DNA from: a virus
Length of the DNA: 23,502 bases
Strand: one strand, 5' to 3'
Virus record (IMG/VR): IMGVR_UViG_3300030329_005055
Coordinates: 1 to 23,502 of that record
This document shows, piece after piece, positions 1-6,841 of the stretch (position 1 is its first letter; each line of letters begins with the position of its first letter). The notes beneath the pieces are model-generated. The model made no database searches and had not been told where the DNA came from. It saw only the letters and a program-made list of their open reading frames with translations. The position numbers and the translations under genes were made by a program.

Positions 1-32
1 CGTCCTCCGTGGGAAACGACGAGGTTTTTTTT
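1..32 (+). terminator. Possible rho-independent terminator at the left edge
   Basis: Bases 4-10 (CCTCCGT) can pair with 16-18 (ACG) and 21-24 (GAGG), leaving a two-base bulge and a five-base loop. Eight T residues follow directly (25-32). This would end a rightward transcript from a gene left of the window. The stem is short and bulged, and the upstream sequence is missing, so the call is tentative. Confidence 0.35.
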
Positions 33-87
33 CAAAAAGAAATAAACATTTGCCTCAACCTAATTACAATTTGCCCCCTCCCTTGCG

Positions 88-459
88 ATGATAGATTCAT
101 ACCTAATTAAGAACCCCAAGGATCGTCTTTATTGGTATAAAATTACTCTTCGTCGTGTCATAGATGGCGACACAATTGTGGCTGATTTAGATCTGGGTGC
201 ATCTGTAATTCTCTCCAACCAGTACTTTCGTTTACTGGGAATTAATGCCCCTGAACTTCGGGGTGAATCTAAACAAGCAGGCTTAAAGTCAAAAGCACAT
301 CTTCAGGAATTACTAACGAATTGCGTTGATCTCTTATGCAAAACCCATAAAGATAAAAAAGGGAAGTATGGCAGATGGCTTGTTGAGCTATACGATAACG
401 GGACTAATTTAAACGAAAAGATGGTTCAAGATGGACACGCACTATCCATGGATGACTGA
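88..459 (+). CDS. Thermonuclease (SNase-like) family nuclease
   Basis: A 123-aa protein that is nearly all one staphylococcal-nuclease fold. Family motifs occur in order: VIDGDTIVADL (residues 24-34), FRLLGINAPELRG (47-59), KYGRWLVEL (93-101) and the closing N-x5-DGHA segment (109-118). Residues matching the known active site of Staphylococcus nuclease are present: the first acidic pair in DGD (D26/D28), R48, E56 and R96. The family cuts DNA or RNA in a calcium-dependent way. No signal peptide is seen, so it probably acts in the host cytoplasm, for example in host DNA breakdown or genome processing; that role is inference. The start is the only ATG at the 5' end and has no clear Shine-Dalgarno. 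The 3' end overlaps the next gene, which is followed by the terminase gene. Confidence 0.88.
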   Translation: MIDSYLIKNPKDRLYWYKITLRRVIDGDTIVADLDLGASVILSNQYFRLLGINAPELRGESKQAGLKSKAHLQELLTNCVDLLCKTHKDKKGKYGRWLVELYDNGTNLNEKMVQDGHALSMDD

Positions 460-721
460 AGAAACCCAAGACACTGTTGATCATCCGAAACACTATACGA
501 CAGGACGTATTGAGGTTGCAGATGCTATTGATGGTTTGGGCCTTAATTTTACAGAGGGGAATGTTGTTAAATATCTAGCTCGATACAGGTACAAACACTC
601 CACTCCAGCAAAGCAATTAGAAGATCTTAAAAAAGCAAAGTGGTACTTGGAGAAAGTAATTGACCAATATCGAAAAGATCTCTGCAGACATCGACCTAAT
701 GCGGGGGAATATAGCGAGTGA
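431..721 (+). CDS. DUF3310 family protein
   Basis: A 96-aa protein with the DUF3310 signature: DHPKHYT (residues 17-23), then a G-x-IEV-x-DAI stretch, then GNVVKYLARY and a closing LEDLKKAKWYLEKVI helix. The family is widespread in phages and is often loosely labelled nucleotide kinase-like, but its biochemical activity is not established to my knowledge. The frame overlaps the nuclease gene. A second in-frame ATG at 452 would give only an ATGACTGA overlap with the nuclease stop, and all conserved residues lie after it, so 452 may be the true start. Neither start has a strong Shine-Dalgarno, which suggests translational coupling. The 3' end overlaps the terminase start as GTGA. Confidence 0.85.
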   Translation: MDTHYPWMTEETQDTVDHPKHYTTGRIEVADAIDGLGLNFTEGNVVKYLARYRYKHSTPAKQLEDLKKAKWYLEKVIDQYRKDLCRHRPNAGEYSE

Positions 722-2235
722 GCTTAGAAGACCTAAAAGGGCTTATCGAGAAGAACCCCAACGTCTATGACGGGTTACGCCCTAAATGGAGCCCTTATAT
801 TCCCCATGATCCTACACCAAAACAGTTAGCCTACCTCCTTTTGCCTCATCGAGAAGCTTTCTATGGGGGGGCAGCAGGGGGTGGAAAATCTGACGCATTA
901 CTCATGGGTGCCCTTCAGCATGTCGATGTCCCAGGCTATGCTGCCATGATCTTGCGTAAAACACTTTCTGACTTGAAGCAACCAGGAGCCCTCTTGGATC
1001 GTGCCCATAGTTGGCTTAGTAACACCGACGCTAAATGGGTAGCGGGGGAACACACTTATTACTTTCCCACTACGGAAATGGATGGGTCTCCTGGGGAACC
1101 TTCTAAGATCACCTTTGGTTATATTGGACAAACGGATGCATATACCCGCTACCAGGGAATCGAGCTTCAATACTGTGCATACGATGAACTTACCCAGCAC
1201 TGGGAAGACGATTACCTCTACCTCTTCTCTCGACTACGAAGAAACAAGTGCCCAGAACATGGGCAAGAACCTGACCCCAAGTGTGTTAACTGTTCCCGAC
1301 GATCTGGCGTCCCTATTCGTATGCGATCCGCCTCCAACCCTGGGGGAGTGGGACATCAATGGGTTAGAGACCGTTTTGACATTGGTGAAGCCCCTGACCC
1401 AGACAATCCTGGTCAAGTCAGATACGTAGGACGACACAAAGATCGACCCTACATCCCTGCCTACATTTGGGATAATCCGTTCCTGGATCAAGAAGAGTAC
1501 GAAATTGGTCTGGATCAATTGGATCCAGTTACTCGTGCCCAACTTAAATCAGGTGACTGGGGGATCAGTTCTGACTCTCGTTTCAAAAAGAGTTGGGCGA
1601 AGTATTACAGTGTTCGTGGTGATTCCATCGTAATGGGTATGGATGGAAAGGGAGAAGTTCATACTCGCAACAAGCTTTTACGAGTGTTTGGCACTATCGA
1701 TCCTGCTGCATCCAGTAAAGAGGGTCCAGGCGATAAGGATATCTGGCGTAAGATGCCTAGCCATACCGTAATTTCAATTTGGGGTTTGACCACAGACTAT
1801 AACTTGATTTGGTTAGACATGGTACGTTTTCGTAAAGAAATTCCTGAGATCCTCAACGAAGTACGAAAGTCTTATCGATCCTGGCAACCACAATACTTCA
1901 TTGTAGAAGCAACTGGTTTAGGTAAAGGTGCCTTTCAAATGCTTCAGAAAGCAGGACTTCCTGTTCGTCCCGTCTATCCGCATTATGACAAACTGGTACG
2001 TGCCACCGATGCTATGAATCGCATGGAACAAGGACGTATCTGGTTACCCCAAACTGCAGGATGGAAAGAGGATTGCGAAAAGGAACTCTTCACCTGGACT
2101 GCTCACCCTCATCAACAGGATGACATCATCGATACCCTGGCGTATGCAGCAGCAGATGTTTCCTGGGAAGCATCACATGATGAACGCTCTACGGTAGAAA
2201 TCTACTCTGATGACCTCCCAACTGTGGTCAGGTAG
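718..2235 (+). CDS. Terminase large subunit (packaging ATPase/nuclease)
   Basis: This 505-aa protein has both domains of the DNA-packaging motor. ATPase: Walker A GGAAGGGKS (residues 50-58), a Q-like PTPKQ (32-36), Walker B YCAYDE with D156/E157, and a coupling-type SASNPGG (204-210). Nuclease: an RNase H-like core with FGTIDPA (D328), FIVEATG (E397) and DDIIDTLAYA (D468/D469/D472). It cuts concatemeric DNA and pumps it into the prohead through the portal. Between Walker B and the coupling motif sits C178-x2-H181-x7-C189-x2-C192, a likely zinc knuckle. The start is a GTG sharing bases with the stop of the DUF3310 gene, so translation is probably coupled. No small terminase subunit is recognised in the window. 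The gene ends facing a leftward cassette. Confidence 0.96.
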   Translation: MSLEDLKGLIEKNPNVYDGLRPKWSPYIPHDPTPKQLAYLLLPHREAFYGGAAGGGKSDALLMGALQHVDVPGYAAMILRKTLSDLKQPGALLDRAHSWLSNTDAKWVAGEHTYYFPTTEMDGSPGEPSKITFGYIGQTDAYTRYQGIELQYCAYDELTQHWEDDYLYLFSRLRRNKCPEHGQEPDPKCVNCSRRSGVPIRMRSASNPGGVGHQWVRDRFDIGEAPDPDNPGQVRYVGRHKDRPYIPAYIWDNPFLDQEEYEIGLDQLDPVTRAQLKSGDWGISSDSRFKKSWAKYYSVRGDSIVMGMDGKGEVHTRNKLLRVFGTIDPAASSKEGPGDKDIWRKMPSHTVISIWGLTTDYNLIWLDMVRFRKEIPEILNEVRKSYRSWQPQYFIVEATGLGKGAFQMLQKAGLPVRPVYPHYDKLVRATDAMNRMEQGRIWLPQTAGWKEDCEKELFTWTAHPHQQDDIIDTLAYAAADVSWEASHDERSTVEIYSDDLPTVVR

Positions 2236-2261
2236 GTCTGGGCAAAAATAACCAGAGCCAA

Positions 2262-2378
2262 TTACTGTAGATCAGGAAATACCACAAAATAAAGAGCAAC
2301 AACAGCGATCCCAATGTGTAGAACGTGCATTGAGAAAACATCAACATCCAGATTAAGGGTCTCTTCCAACAACCCCAT
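2262..2378 (-). CDS. Possible 38-aa single-span membrane protein
   Basis: A short reverse-strand frame with an acidic N-terminus (MGLLEETLNLDVDV) followed by one hydrophobic helix (about residues 17-34, VLHIGIAVVALYFVVF). The A/V/I-rich helix looks like a real membrane span. A purine-rich AAGAAGAA lies upstream of the ATG. It would be the last gene of the leftward cassette, 25 bases after the preceding stop. A competing frame on the same strand (2228-2401, 57 aa, ATG at 2401) is also hydrophobic but richer in W, C and L and overlaps the terminase 3' end; I favour the shorter one. Function unknown; a holin-like or host-membrane role is only a guess. Confidence 0.3.
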   Translation of the reverse strand: MGLLEETLNLDVDVFSMHVLHIGIAVVALYFVVFPDLQ

Positions 2379-2403
2379 AATCGTATTTTCTTCTTTTGCA
2401 TAA

Positions 2404-2793
2404 TCAGTTTCCCTCAGTTAATCCTCGCCTGCGGTTCATGGGGATTATGCTTCTGTTCTGTACTTCGGGATCATACCGAGTCCAGGTTTCTACAGTAGAA
2501 ATACTATGAACTCTCCTCCAAGTCTTCCCGTCTCTCCAGATCAGATCATAACCCCCTCTTGAATAGTCTTTCCTGGGTTGAGGTTGGGGCTGATCTTTGA
2601 CAATTCGGTAGTCTACTACGATATACTCGCCTCCTGGAAACCAAGCTTTCCATTCCCAGAAGATTGTCTGAGTGAATCGTTTTTCTCCATCCTCGTTATA
2701 ACAATGGTTAATCTCGATAACATCGACGTTATCAGAGGTCAGGAGATCTTGATCAATTGTGAGGGCTAGGGCAAATGCTAATAATGTGCCCAA
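2404..2793 (-). CDS. Hypothetical protein with hydrophobic N-terminus
   Basis: A 129-aa protein. The N-terminus (MGTLLAFALALT) is a short hydrophobic stretch like a weak signal peptide, followed by a polar domain rich in W, Y and charged residues (FWEWKAWF, GGYDLIWRDGKTWRRV, WTRYDPEVQNR). Predicted beta content is high and there are few cysteines. The start is TTG directly after the stop of the upstream phosphoesterase gene, with AAGGG about nine bases upstream; the hydrophobic N-terminus supports this start over any later one. I recall similar short proteins with this W-rich core in Planctomycetota phages and genomes, but cannot check it. Export across the inner membrane is inferred; the function is unknown. 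Confidence 0.6.
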   Translation of the reverse strand: MGTLLAFALALTIDQDLLTSDNVDVIEINHCYNEDGEKRFTQTIFWEWKAWFPGGEYIVVDYRIVKDQPQPQPRKDYSRGGYDLIWRDGKTWRRVHSISTVETWTRYDPEVQNRSIIPMNRRRGLTEGN

Positions 2794-3711
2794 CTATTTT
2801 GCCCTTATAACATCGTAAAGAAGTACCTTATCTTTTCCTTTGAAAACTTTAGGTACGTACAGACGAAGCCAGTATGCCCCGATTGGTTTAGGGGGTGCGC
2901 CTCGTTCAACATGCCATCCTTCATACCCCTTCTGGAACTCTTCCTTGTAGGTAGGTATCAGGATATGTGTCTGCTCATCATGGTAAGTCCTGTTCTGTGT
3001 AGAGAGTCTGTGCCTCACTAAATCTACTCTCCAAGACTCATGAACATGACCACTCATTACAAGATTAGCGTCAGGCAGGTAGACTGCTTTTCTATTCGTT
3101 TGAATAACACCCTTAGTGACAGGTCCACCACCACCACTACCATGGCTGTAATGAGCAACTATGCTTTTTCCTAAAGTGCGACGAGTCTTGATATCTGTGA
3201 TAAGGAATCGAAGAAAGCCAGAGTATCCTGCGTTGTAGATACCACTACCTGTTCGATAGTTTAAGATACTTACTAATCTTTCAATTAGGTCGGTCTCTTG
3301 TCTTTTTAGAATTGCTGCTTCATGATTACCTCGGGCAATCATGATTATATTTTTAGCGTATGGTTCAAAAAAATCTGCAGCGGTGTTCACCAACGAGTCC
3401 AGGTAGTTACTTCCCTGATGCTCAGGTCTAAGATCGTCTTTAGAACTTCTGGGGTCATACTTCCCTTGCATAGCACAAAAGAAATCACCACAGTCTATAA
3501 TTCCAGCCCCTCTTTTTAGGGCTTCGTCCATATGCTCTTTCTGCAGATCCCAATTACTTTTTGGGTTATCCCAATGTCTGTCGGAAGTAAGTAAAAACCA
3601 TTGCTCCCAACCCTTGGGGTAGTTGGGTGCCAGCATATTTATTTTAAAAACATTCTTTTGGGTTTTAGTTACATAGTACTTTAATTCTTTTTGGTCAGGG
3701 GTTTTCGCCAT
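2794..3711 (-). CDS. Calcineurin-like metallophosphoesterase
   Basis: A 305-aa protein with the metal-binding motifs of the calcineurin-like family in order: D44-R-H46 (the D-x-H motif), G75-D76, GNHE (128-131), HYSH (187-190) and GHVH (221-224). The family uses two metal ions to cleave phosphomono- or diesters, and phage members include Mre11/SbcD-like nucleases and small phosphatases. No partner ATPase is visible, so the substrate is open. The start is placed at the ATG at 3711, which has GGAG seven bases upstream; a GTG twelve bases further upstream is in frame but has no better site. The 5' end overlaps the HExxH gene by 31 bases and the 3' end abuts the next TTG start, so these genes form one leftward operon. 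Confidence 0.88.
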   Translation of the reverse strand: MAKTPDQKELKYYVTKTQKNVFKINMLAPNYPKGWEQWFLLTSDRHWDNPKSNWDLQKEHMDEALKRGAGIIDCGDFFCAMQGKYDPRSSKDDLRPEHQGSNYLDSLVNTAADFFEPYAKNIIMIARGNHEAAILKRQETDLIERLVSILNYRTGSGIYNAGYSGFLRFLITDIKTRRTLGKSIVAHYSHGSGGGGPVTKGVIQTNRKAVYLPDANLVMSGHVHESWRVDLVRHRLSTQNRTYHDEQTHILIPTYKEEFQKGYEGWHVERGAPPKPIGAYWLRLYVPKVFKGKDKVLLYDVIRAK

Positions 3712-3953
3712 CCCAGTCTCCACAAGATATGAGAAATTTCACAGGCAGTCCGTTCGACCCATTCTTCATCTTTGTACCAGTCTGCGCTATGAAGTAATTC
3801 ATGAATCACAACCTCAAGCTCTTCCTCTCCCTCTAGATTTTCCGAGATTCGTATCTCTTTATTACGCAAAGTAGGGGCATCAACGTCGCCCCTATCCTCT
3901 TTCAGGAAAGTAAATCGTAAGTTCCAATATTTTCCTCCGATGCGAACTCTCAT
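3681..3953 (-). CDS. Small HExxH zinc metallopeptidase-like protein
   Basis: A 90-aa protein with VVIHELLHSADW, in which HELLH (residues 51-55) is the zinc-binding and catalytic motif of gluzincin/SprT/ImmA-like peptidases. A helical segment rich in E follows (DEEWVERTACEISHIL), whose E64 or E67 could be the third metal ligand. The protein is much shorter than full SprT or ImmA proteins, so it is a minimal domain or an inactive relative. The start chosen is ATG 3953, giving an MRVRIGGKYW N-terminus. An upstream in-frame TTG at 3989 would add 12 residues and has no good ribosome site. It is the first gene of the leftward cassette, and the 54 bases between it and the + gene at 4008 must hold any divergent promoters; I saw no clear ones. 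Confidence 0.68.
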   Translation of the reverse strand: MRVRIGGKYWNLRFTFLKEDRGDVDAPTLRNKEIRISENLEGEEELEVVIHELLHSADWYKDEEWVERTACEISHILWRLGWRKPLTKKN

Positions 3954-4007
3954 AAGAACATGGTATGCTAAAGCAATACGAAGTGACAACTGAAAAGGAA
4001 AGTTGCT

Positions 4008-4304
4008 GTGGAGTTCAATGAAAGTGATAGCTTATCTCATAGGGCCATCACACGAGCCATCTATGAAAGCTTTAAAAGCAAAGGGGGGTTGGAGTTTGCG
4101 GAAGAAGCAATTGTGCATATGCAGGAAGCTTTTGCATCTATAGACCGTCATTGGTTTCCAGAAAATTACCGCACACTTTTCTACCTGGGGTATTGTTTTG
4201 GTAGAAAAGAAGAGGTGGAATCTCTGGCGCAATCTCATTTTCTCATGCGCTGGATTAACAGCGAAGATTACAACGAGGATGAACCCGACGAATATGACGT
4301 TTAG
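4008..4304 (+). CDS. Hypothetical acidic protein
   Basis: A 98-aa mainly helical protein with a strongly acidic tail (SEDYNEDEPDEYDV). I do not recognise a family. The start is GTG with AAGGAA about eight bases upstream; no other in-frame start keeps most of the protein. It lies alone on the + strand between two leftward blocks. Its stop codon shares bases with the stop of the 729-aa gene on the opposite strand, so the two genes converge with no room for a terminator between them. The acidic tail could suggest interaction with basic proteins or DNA mimicry, but nothing else supports that. Confidence 0.55.
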   Translation: MEFNESDSLSHRAITRAIYESFKSKGGLEFAEEAIVHMQEAFASIDRHWFPENYRTLFYLGYCFGRKEEVESLAQSHFLMRWINSEDYNEDEPDEYDV

Positions 4305-6490
4305 TCAGATGCTAGTGCTTCTGCAATTGTAGGTGAGCCACTTGAAGGTAGTTGCAAACCATAAGCTTTCCTGAAGAAAGTCTGAATAACACCAGCATCA
4401 TTATTGCTAACAGTCCAGGTAATCTTATCGCCTGCTAACCATTTATCCCTTCCAGAAGACAGGACTACATGTGTCCCTCCAAAATAAGTAACTGGCCCAA
4501 AAGCCATGTTATCTATTAGGACTCTTGCATCATCGGTGAGTGTTCCTGTTACTTTAACGACTAGTTTTAAGTCACTAGGAATATCCGAAGGCATGTTGAT
4601 ATAGCATGACTTCAGGGTGTAGCTATCGTAATCGATATTAGTCCCACCTAAAGCAGCTAATGCAGCAGCATTCAATTCAATTTTCTCTGAAGAAGCAGCA
4701 GTGTAGCCCGTTCCTTCTAGCTGAATTGTTAATGTTCCTGAACCTATAGCAGCCAATCCCGACTTACCAATCTGCGCTAAAATACAATAGCGACGATAGG
4801 GATCGAGTTCTGATTCAGTAAGTGCTTGTGAAACTTGGATGGTTGCTTGTGCCCCATCACCGATAAACACTAATGATTTACTACCTCGATAAACCTCGTT
4901 GCCAATCCCAGTGAAGGCATCTGGTGGGTTTACATCACAGGTATCATCAAAACTAGCAGCAGTAGAAATCGTGGTGTAGCCATTCTTCCCTGAAGTTGCC
5001 TGGGTCATAGTCACTTGACCACTACTGGCAACGACAGTAATTGTCCCATTATGACCATCGCTACTTTCTACGATCTGTTTAAAGTTTGCAGCAGCAGCAG
5101 TTGCATTTGCCCCTGCATTAAACTCTTGGCTAGAAGCACTTGCTGAATAATCATTTTTGATTTTATAAGTCTTACTTGCACCTACAGCATCAATTAATGT
5201 GATTGTCCCATTATTCACATCGTCAAATTCAGTATCACCAAACGTAAATGTTGCACTACCTGCTGCTTCCGTAGTATCCCCATCATCGATATGCGTTCCT
5301 GCTGTTCCGCTATCCACGGTCCAATTATCAGGAGCATTTGAGGTAAAATCCTCAAAGTTGGTATTACTTAGATAGGTTTCCCCCTGTAGAGGAGAGATAG
5401 TGGGACCAACCCCACTCCCAGCAGCATCCCAATGGTAATTAGGATTAAAAGAATTACCCTCTAATTGAAAAGATTCTGTTTCCCCTGCAGTTGCGCCACC
5501 TGTTTCACTATCATCTGTACAAATTAAAGTCATAGTCTCACTAGTGTTCGCTAACTGACTATTAGCTCCACTCCAGTAAGGATTAATAATACTTCCTGAG
5601 ACAGGTGAGCTAAAACCATCTAAAACTGCGCCAGTTGCAACTGTACCTAGAGATCTTCCTGATGTGGTAGCAGTCGTAGTTGCAGAACCTAAAGTAACTA
5701 CACTAGCAGTCACAGATTCATTAGCAGTCATGGACACACTGGTCTGATAGATAGTACCTGATGTGTTTGCTAATGAAATGTCTGTGCCTGCAATACCACT
5801 GGTTGAATCAGCAGTTAATGTCACTTGATTTGCTCCAGTTCCATCAGAAGCAGTGAGTCCTACTACCCCATTACCTACACTAGAGCCATATTTAATATCG
5901 GGGTTTCCTGAGATGGCATCTGCATCAGGTACTTCACCATTAATTGCTTTAATTATGAAATCAGCAGTCTGAGCATCAGTACCTGCTTGATTTATAAAAA
6001 TTTCATGAGTACCAGGAACTAATAGAATTCCTGCTCCATCCTTCATGGTTAAAGTTATTGCAGTCCCTAAACCACTAGCTTCAGACGGAACAGTAATTGT
6101 GAAAGCATGTCCAGCAGCATTGCTACTAGTGTCCAGGATATCTGTCCCTTTAGCAGTAACCATATCCTGGTAGATCTTTAGGAAAACATTATTAAATCCT
6201 GTGTTTCCTCCCAGGGTAAACTTATCCAAAACATGTGTTTTGTCAGTAAGAAGCTCCGTTACCCTGGCAATCATGTCAGCAATCCAGGATTGTACCGAGG
6301 ATTTATAAGATTCAAAAATATCTTTAATCCCTTCGTAGCTATCAATCTGATCATTAGTCTTTAATTGCTCCTCAATTTCATCTCTCCCTGCTTCCAGAGG
6401 AGCATAGTAGGCAGCAAATTCATTAACTCGCTCAATGAACTCACCAATGTTTTCAAAAAGATCATCATAATTGGAAGAAGTAAGTCCCAT
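4301..6490 (-). CDS. Large beta-rich virion protein with carbohydrate-binding-like module
   Basis: A 729-aa protein. Residues 1-115 are helical (for example LFENIGEFIERVNEFAAYY) and look like an assembly or attachment domain. Residues about 127-245 are a T/S/G/A-rich beta module (FTITVPSEASGLGTAITLT). Residues 373-410 (YLSNTNFEDF, APDNWTVDSG) and 532-665 (YRGSKSLVFIGD, PYRRYCILAQIGKSG) resemble the two halves of a CBM4/9-type jelly roll. Between them, about 413-515, sits a second beta module (NGTITLIDAVGASKTYKI) like ones often found in phage structural proteins. It probably forms fibres, capsid decorations or receptor-binding surfaces; this is inference. The ATG has AAGGG eight bases upstream. 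It is the only large structural gene on the reverse strand, which suggests separate regulation or later acquisition. Confidence 0.72.
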   Translation of the reverse strand: MGLTSSNYDDLFENIGEFIERVNEFAAYYAPLEAGRDEIEEQLKTNDQIDSYEGIKDIFESYKSSVQSWIADMIARVTELLTDKTHVLDKFTLGGNTGFNNVFLKIYQDMVTAKGTDILDTSSNAAGHAFTITVPSEASGLGTAITLTMKDGAGILLVPGTHEIFINQAGTDAQTADFIIKAINGEVPDADAISGNPDIKYGSSVGNGVVGLTASDGTGANQVTLTADSTSGIAGTDISLANTSGTIYQTSVSMTANESVTASVVTLGSATTTATTSGRSLGTVATGAVLDGFSSPVSGSIINPYWSGANSQLANTSETMTLICTDDSETGGATAGETESFQLEGNSFNPNYHWDAAGSGVGPTISPLQGETYLSNTNFEDFTSNAPDNWTVDSGTAGTHIDDGDTTEAAGSATFTFGDTEFDDVNNGTITLIDAVGASKTYKIKNDYSASASSQEFNAGANATAAAANFKQIVESSDGHNGTITVVASSGQVTMTQATSGKNGYTTISTAASFDDTCDVNPPDAFTGIGNEVYRGSKSLVFIGDGAQATIQVSQALTESELDPYRRYCILAQIGKSGLAAIGSGTLTIQLEGTGYTAASSEKIELNAAALAALGGTNIDYDSYTLKSCYINMPSDIPSDLKLVVKVTGTLTDDARVLIDNMAFGPVTYFGGTHVVLSSGRDKWLAGDKITWTVSNNDAGVIQTFFRKAYGLQLPSSGSPTIAEALASD

Positions 6491-6513
6491 GGTATATCCC
6501 TTGTGCTTATGGG

Positions 6514-6534
6514 TTCTAAAACTTAGATTCTAAA
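6514..6534. repeat. Paired TTCTAAA repeats and small palindrome in a divergent intergenic region
   Basis: TTCTAAA occurs at 6514-6520 and again at 6528-6534, fourteen bases apart. The second copy overlaps an inverted repeat TTAGA-T-TCTAA (6523-6533). It lies in the gap between the leftward 729-aa gene and the rightward head operon, where an operator would be expected. The region is AT-rich, so chance is a real alternative. Confidence 0.3.
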
Positions 6535-6580
6535 TGTACGGATTAAAAATCAGAATTTTATATCCTATAGGTGGAAACTA

Positions 6581-6610
6581 TTGACATTCCCCCCTACTGG
6601 AGCATATTCT
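6581..6610 (+). promoter_or_regulatory. Sigma70-like promoter for the head operon
   Basis: TTGACA (6581-6586) is a perfect -35 box. After 18 bases TATTCT (6605-6610) matches the -10 consensus at four of six positions. Transcription would start near 6617, about 30 bases before the ATG at 6647. It sits exactly between divergent gene blocks and upstream of the whole rightward morphogenesis operon. Phages may use their own or modified polymerase, so the site is a prediction from consensus only. Confidence 0.5.
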
Positions 6611-6646
6611 AATTTATCAGAGCCAAGGATGTTTAAGGATACCAAA

Positions 6647-6841
6647 ATGGCTTTTGGTCGACGAGGTTATAGTTTACGTACTCGAAGTGATACGGTCCAA
6701 GAAGGCTTAGGTGCCATGGAACGTCATCGAGAAAAGGGGATACGTACTGATCAACGATTAACCTCCGCTAAGAAAAAAAAGAAAAGCCCAAAGAAAAAAC
6801 TCAAACCAAAAACATTAAAGAGTGCTTTTAAACTCAAATGA
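6647..6841 (+). CDS. Small lysine-rich basic protein
   Basis: With this start the protein has 64 residues: an arginine-containing first half (MAFGRRGYSLRTRSD) and a lysine-packed C-terminus (SAKKKKKSPKKKLKPK). By hand count it has 22 K or R against five D or E. The ATG at 6647 has AAGGAT upstream at good spacing. The frame can be extended to a TTG at 6581 with AGGTGG upstream, but that TTG is part of a consensus -35 box, so I prefer the shorter form; an ATG at 6629 is also possible. The stop overlaps the next ATG as ATGA. No known family is recognised. Binding to DNA or RNA, or packing inside the head, is inferred from charge alone. Confidence 0.55.
   Translation: MAFGRRGYSLRTRSDTVQEGLGAMERHREKGIRTDQRLTSAKKKKKSPKKKLKPKTLKSAFKLK

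Noticed and set aside
2236-2261. Terminator for the terminase gene (TCTGG/CCAGA hairpin)
   Set aside because: Only five base pairs around a ten-base loop and no T-run.
5050-5110. GCAGCA-type repeats in the 729-aa gene as a microsatellite
   Set aside because: They only reflect alanine-rich coding sequence on the opposite strand and are short and irregular.
6581-6646. N-terminal extension of the first basic protein from TTG 6581
   Set aside because: The TTG belongs to a consensus -35 box, and a later ATG has a suitable ribosome site. Not fully excluded.
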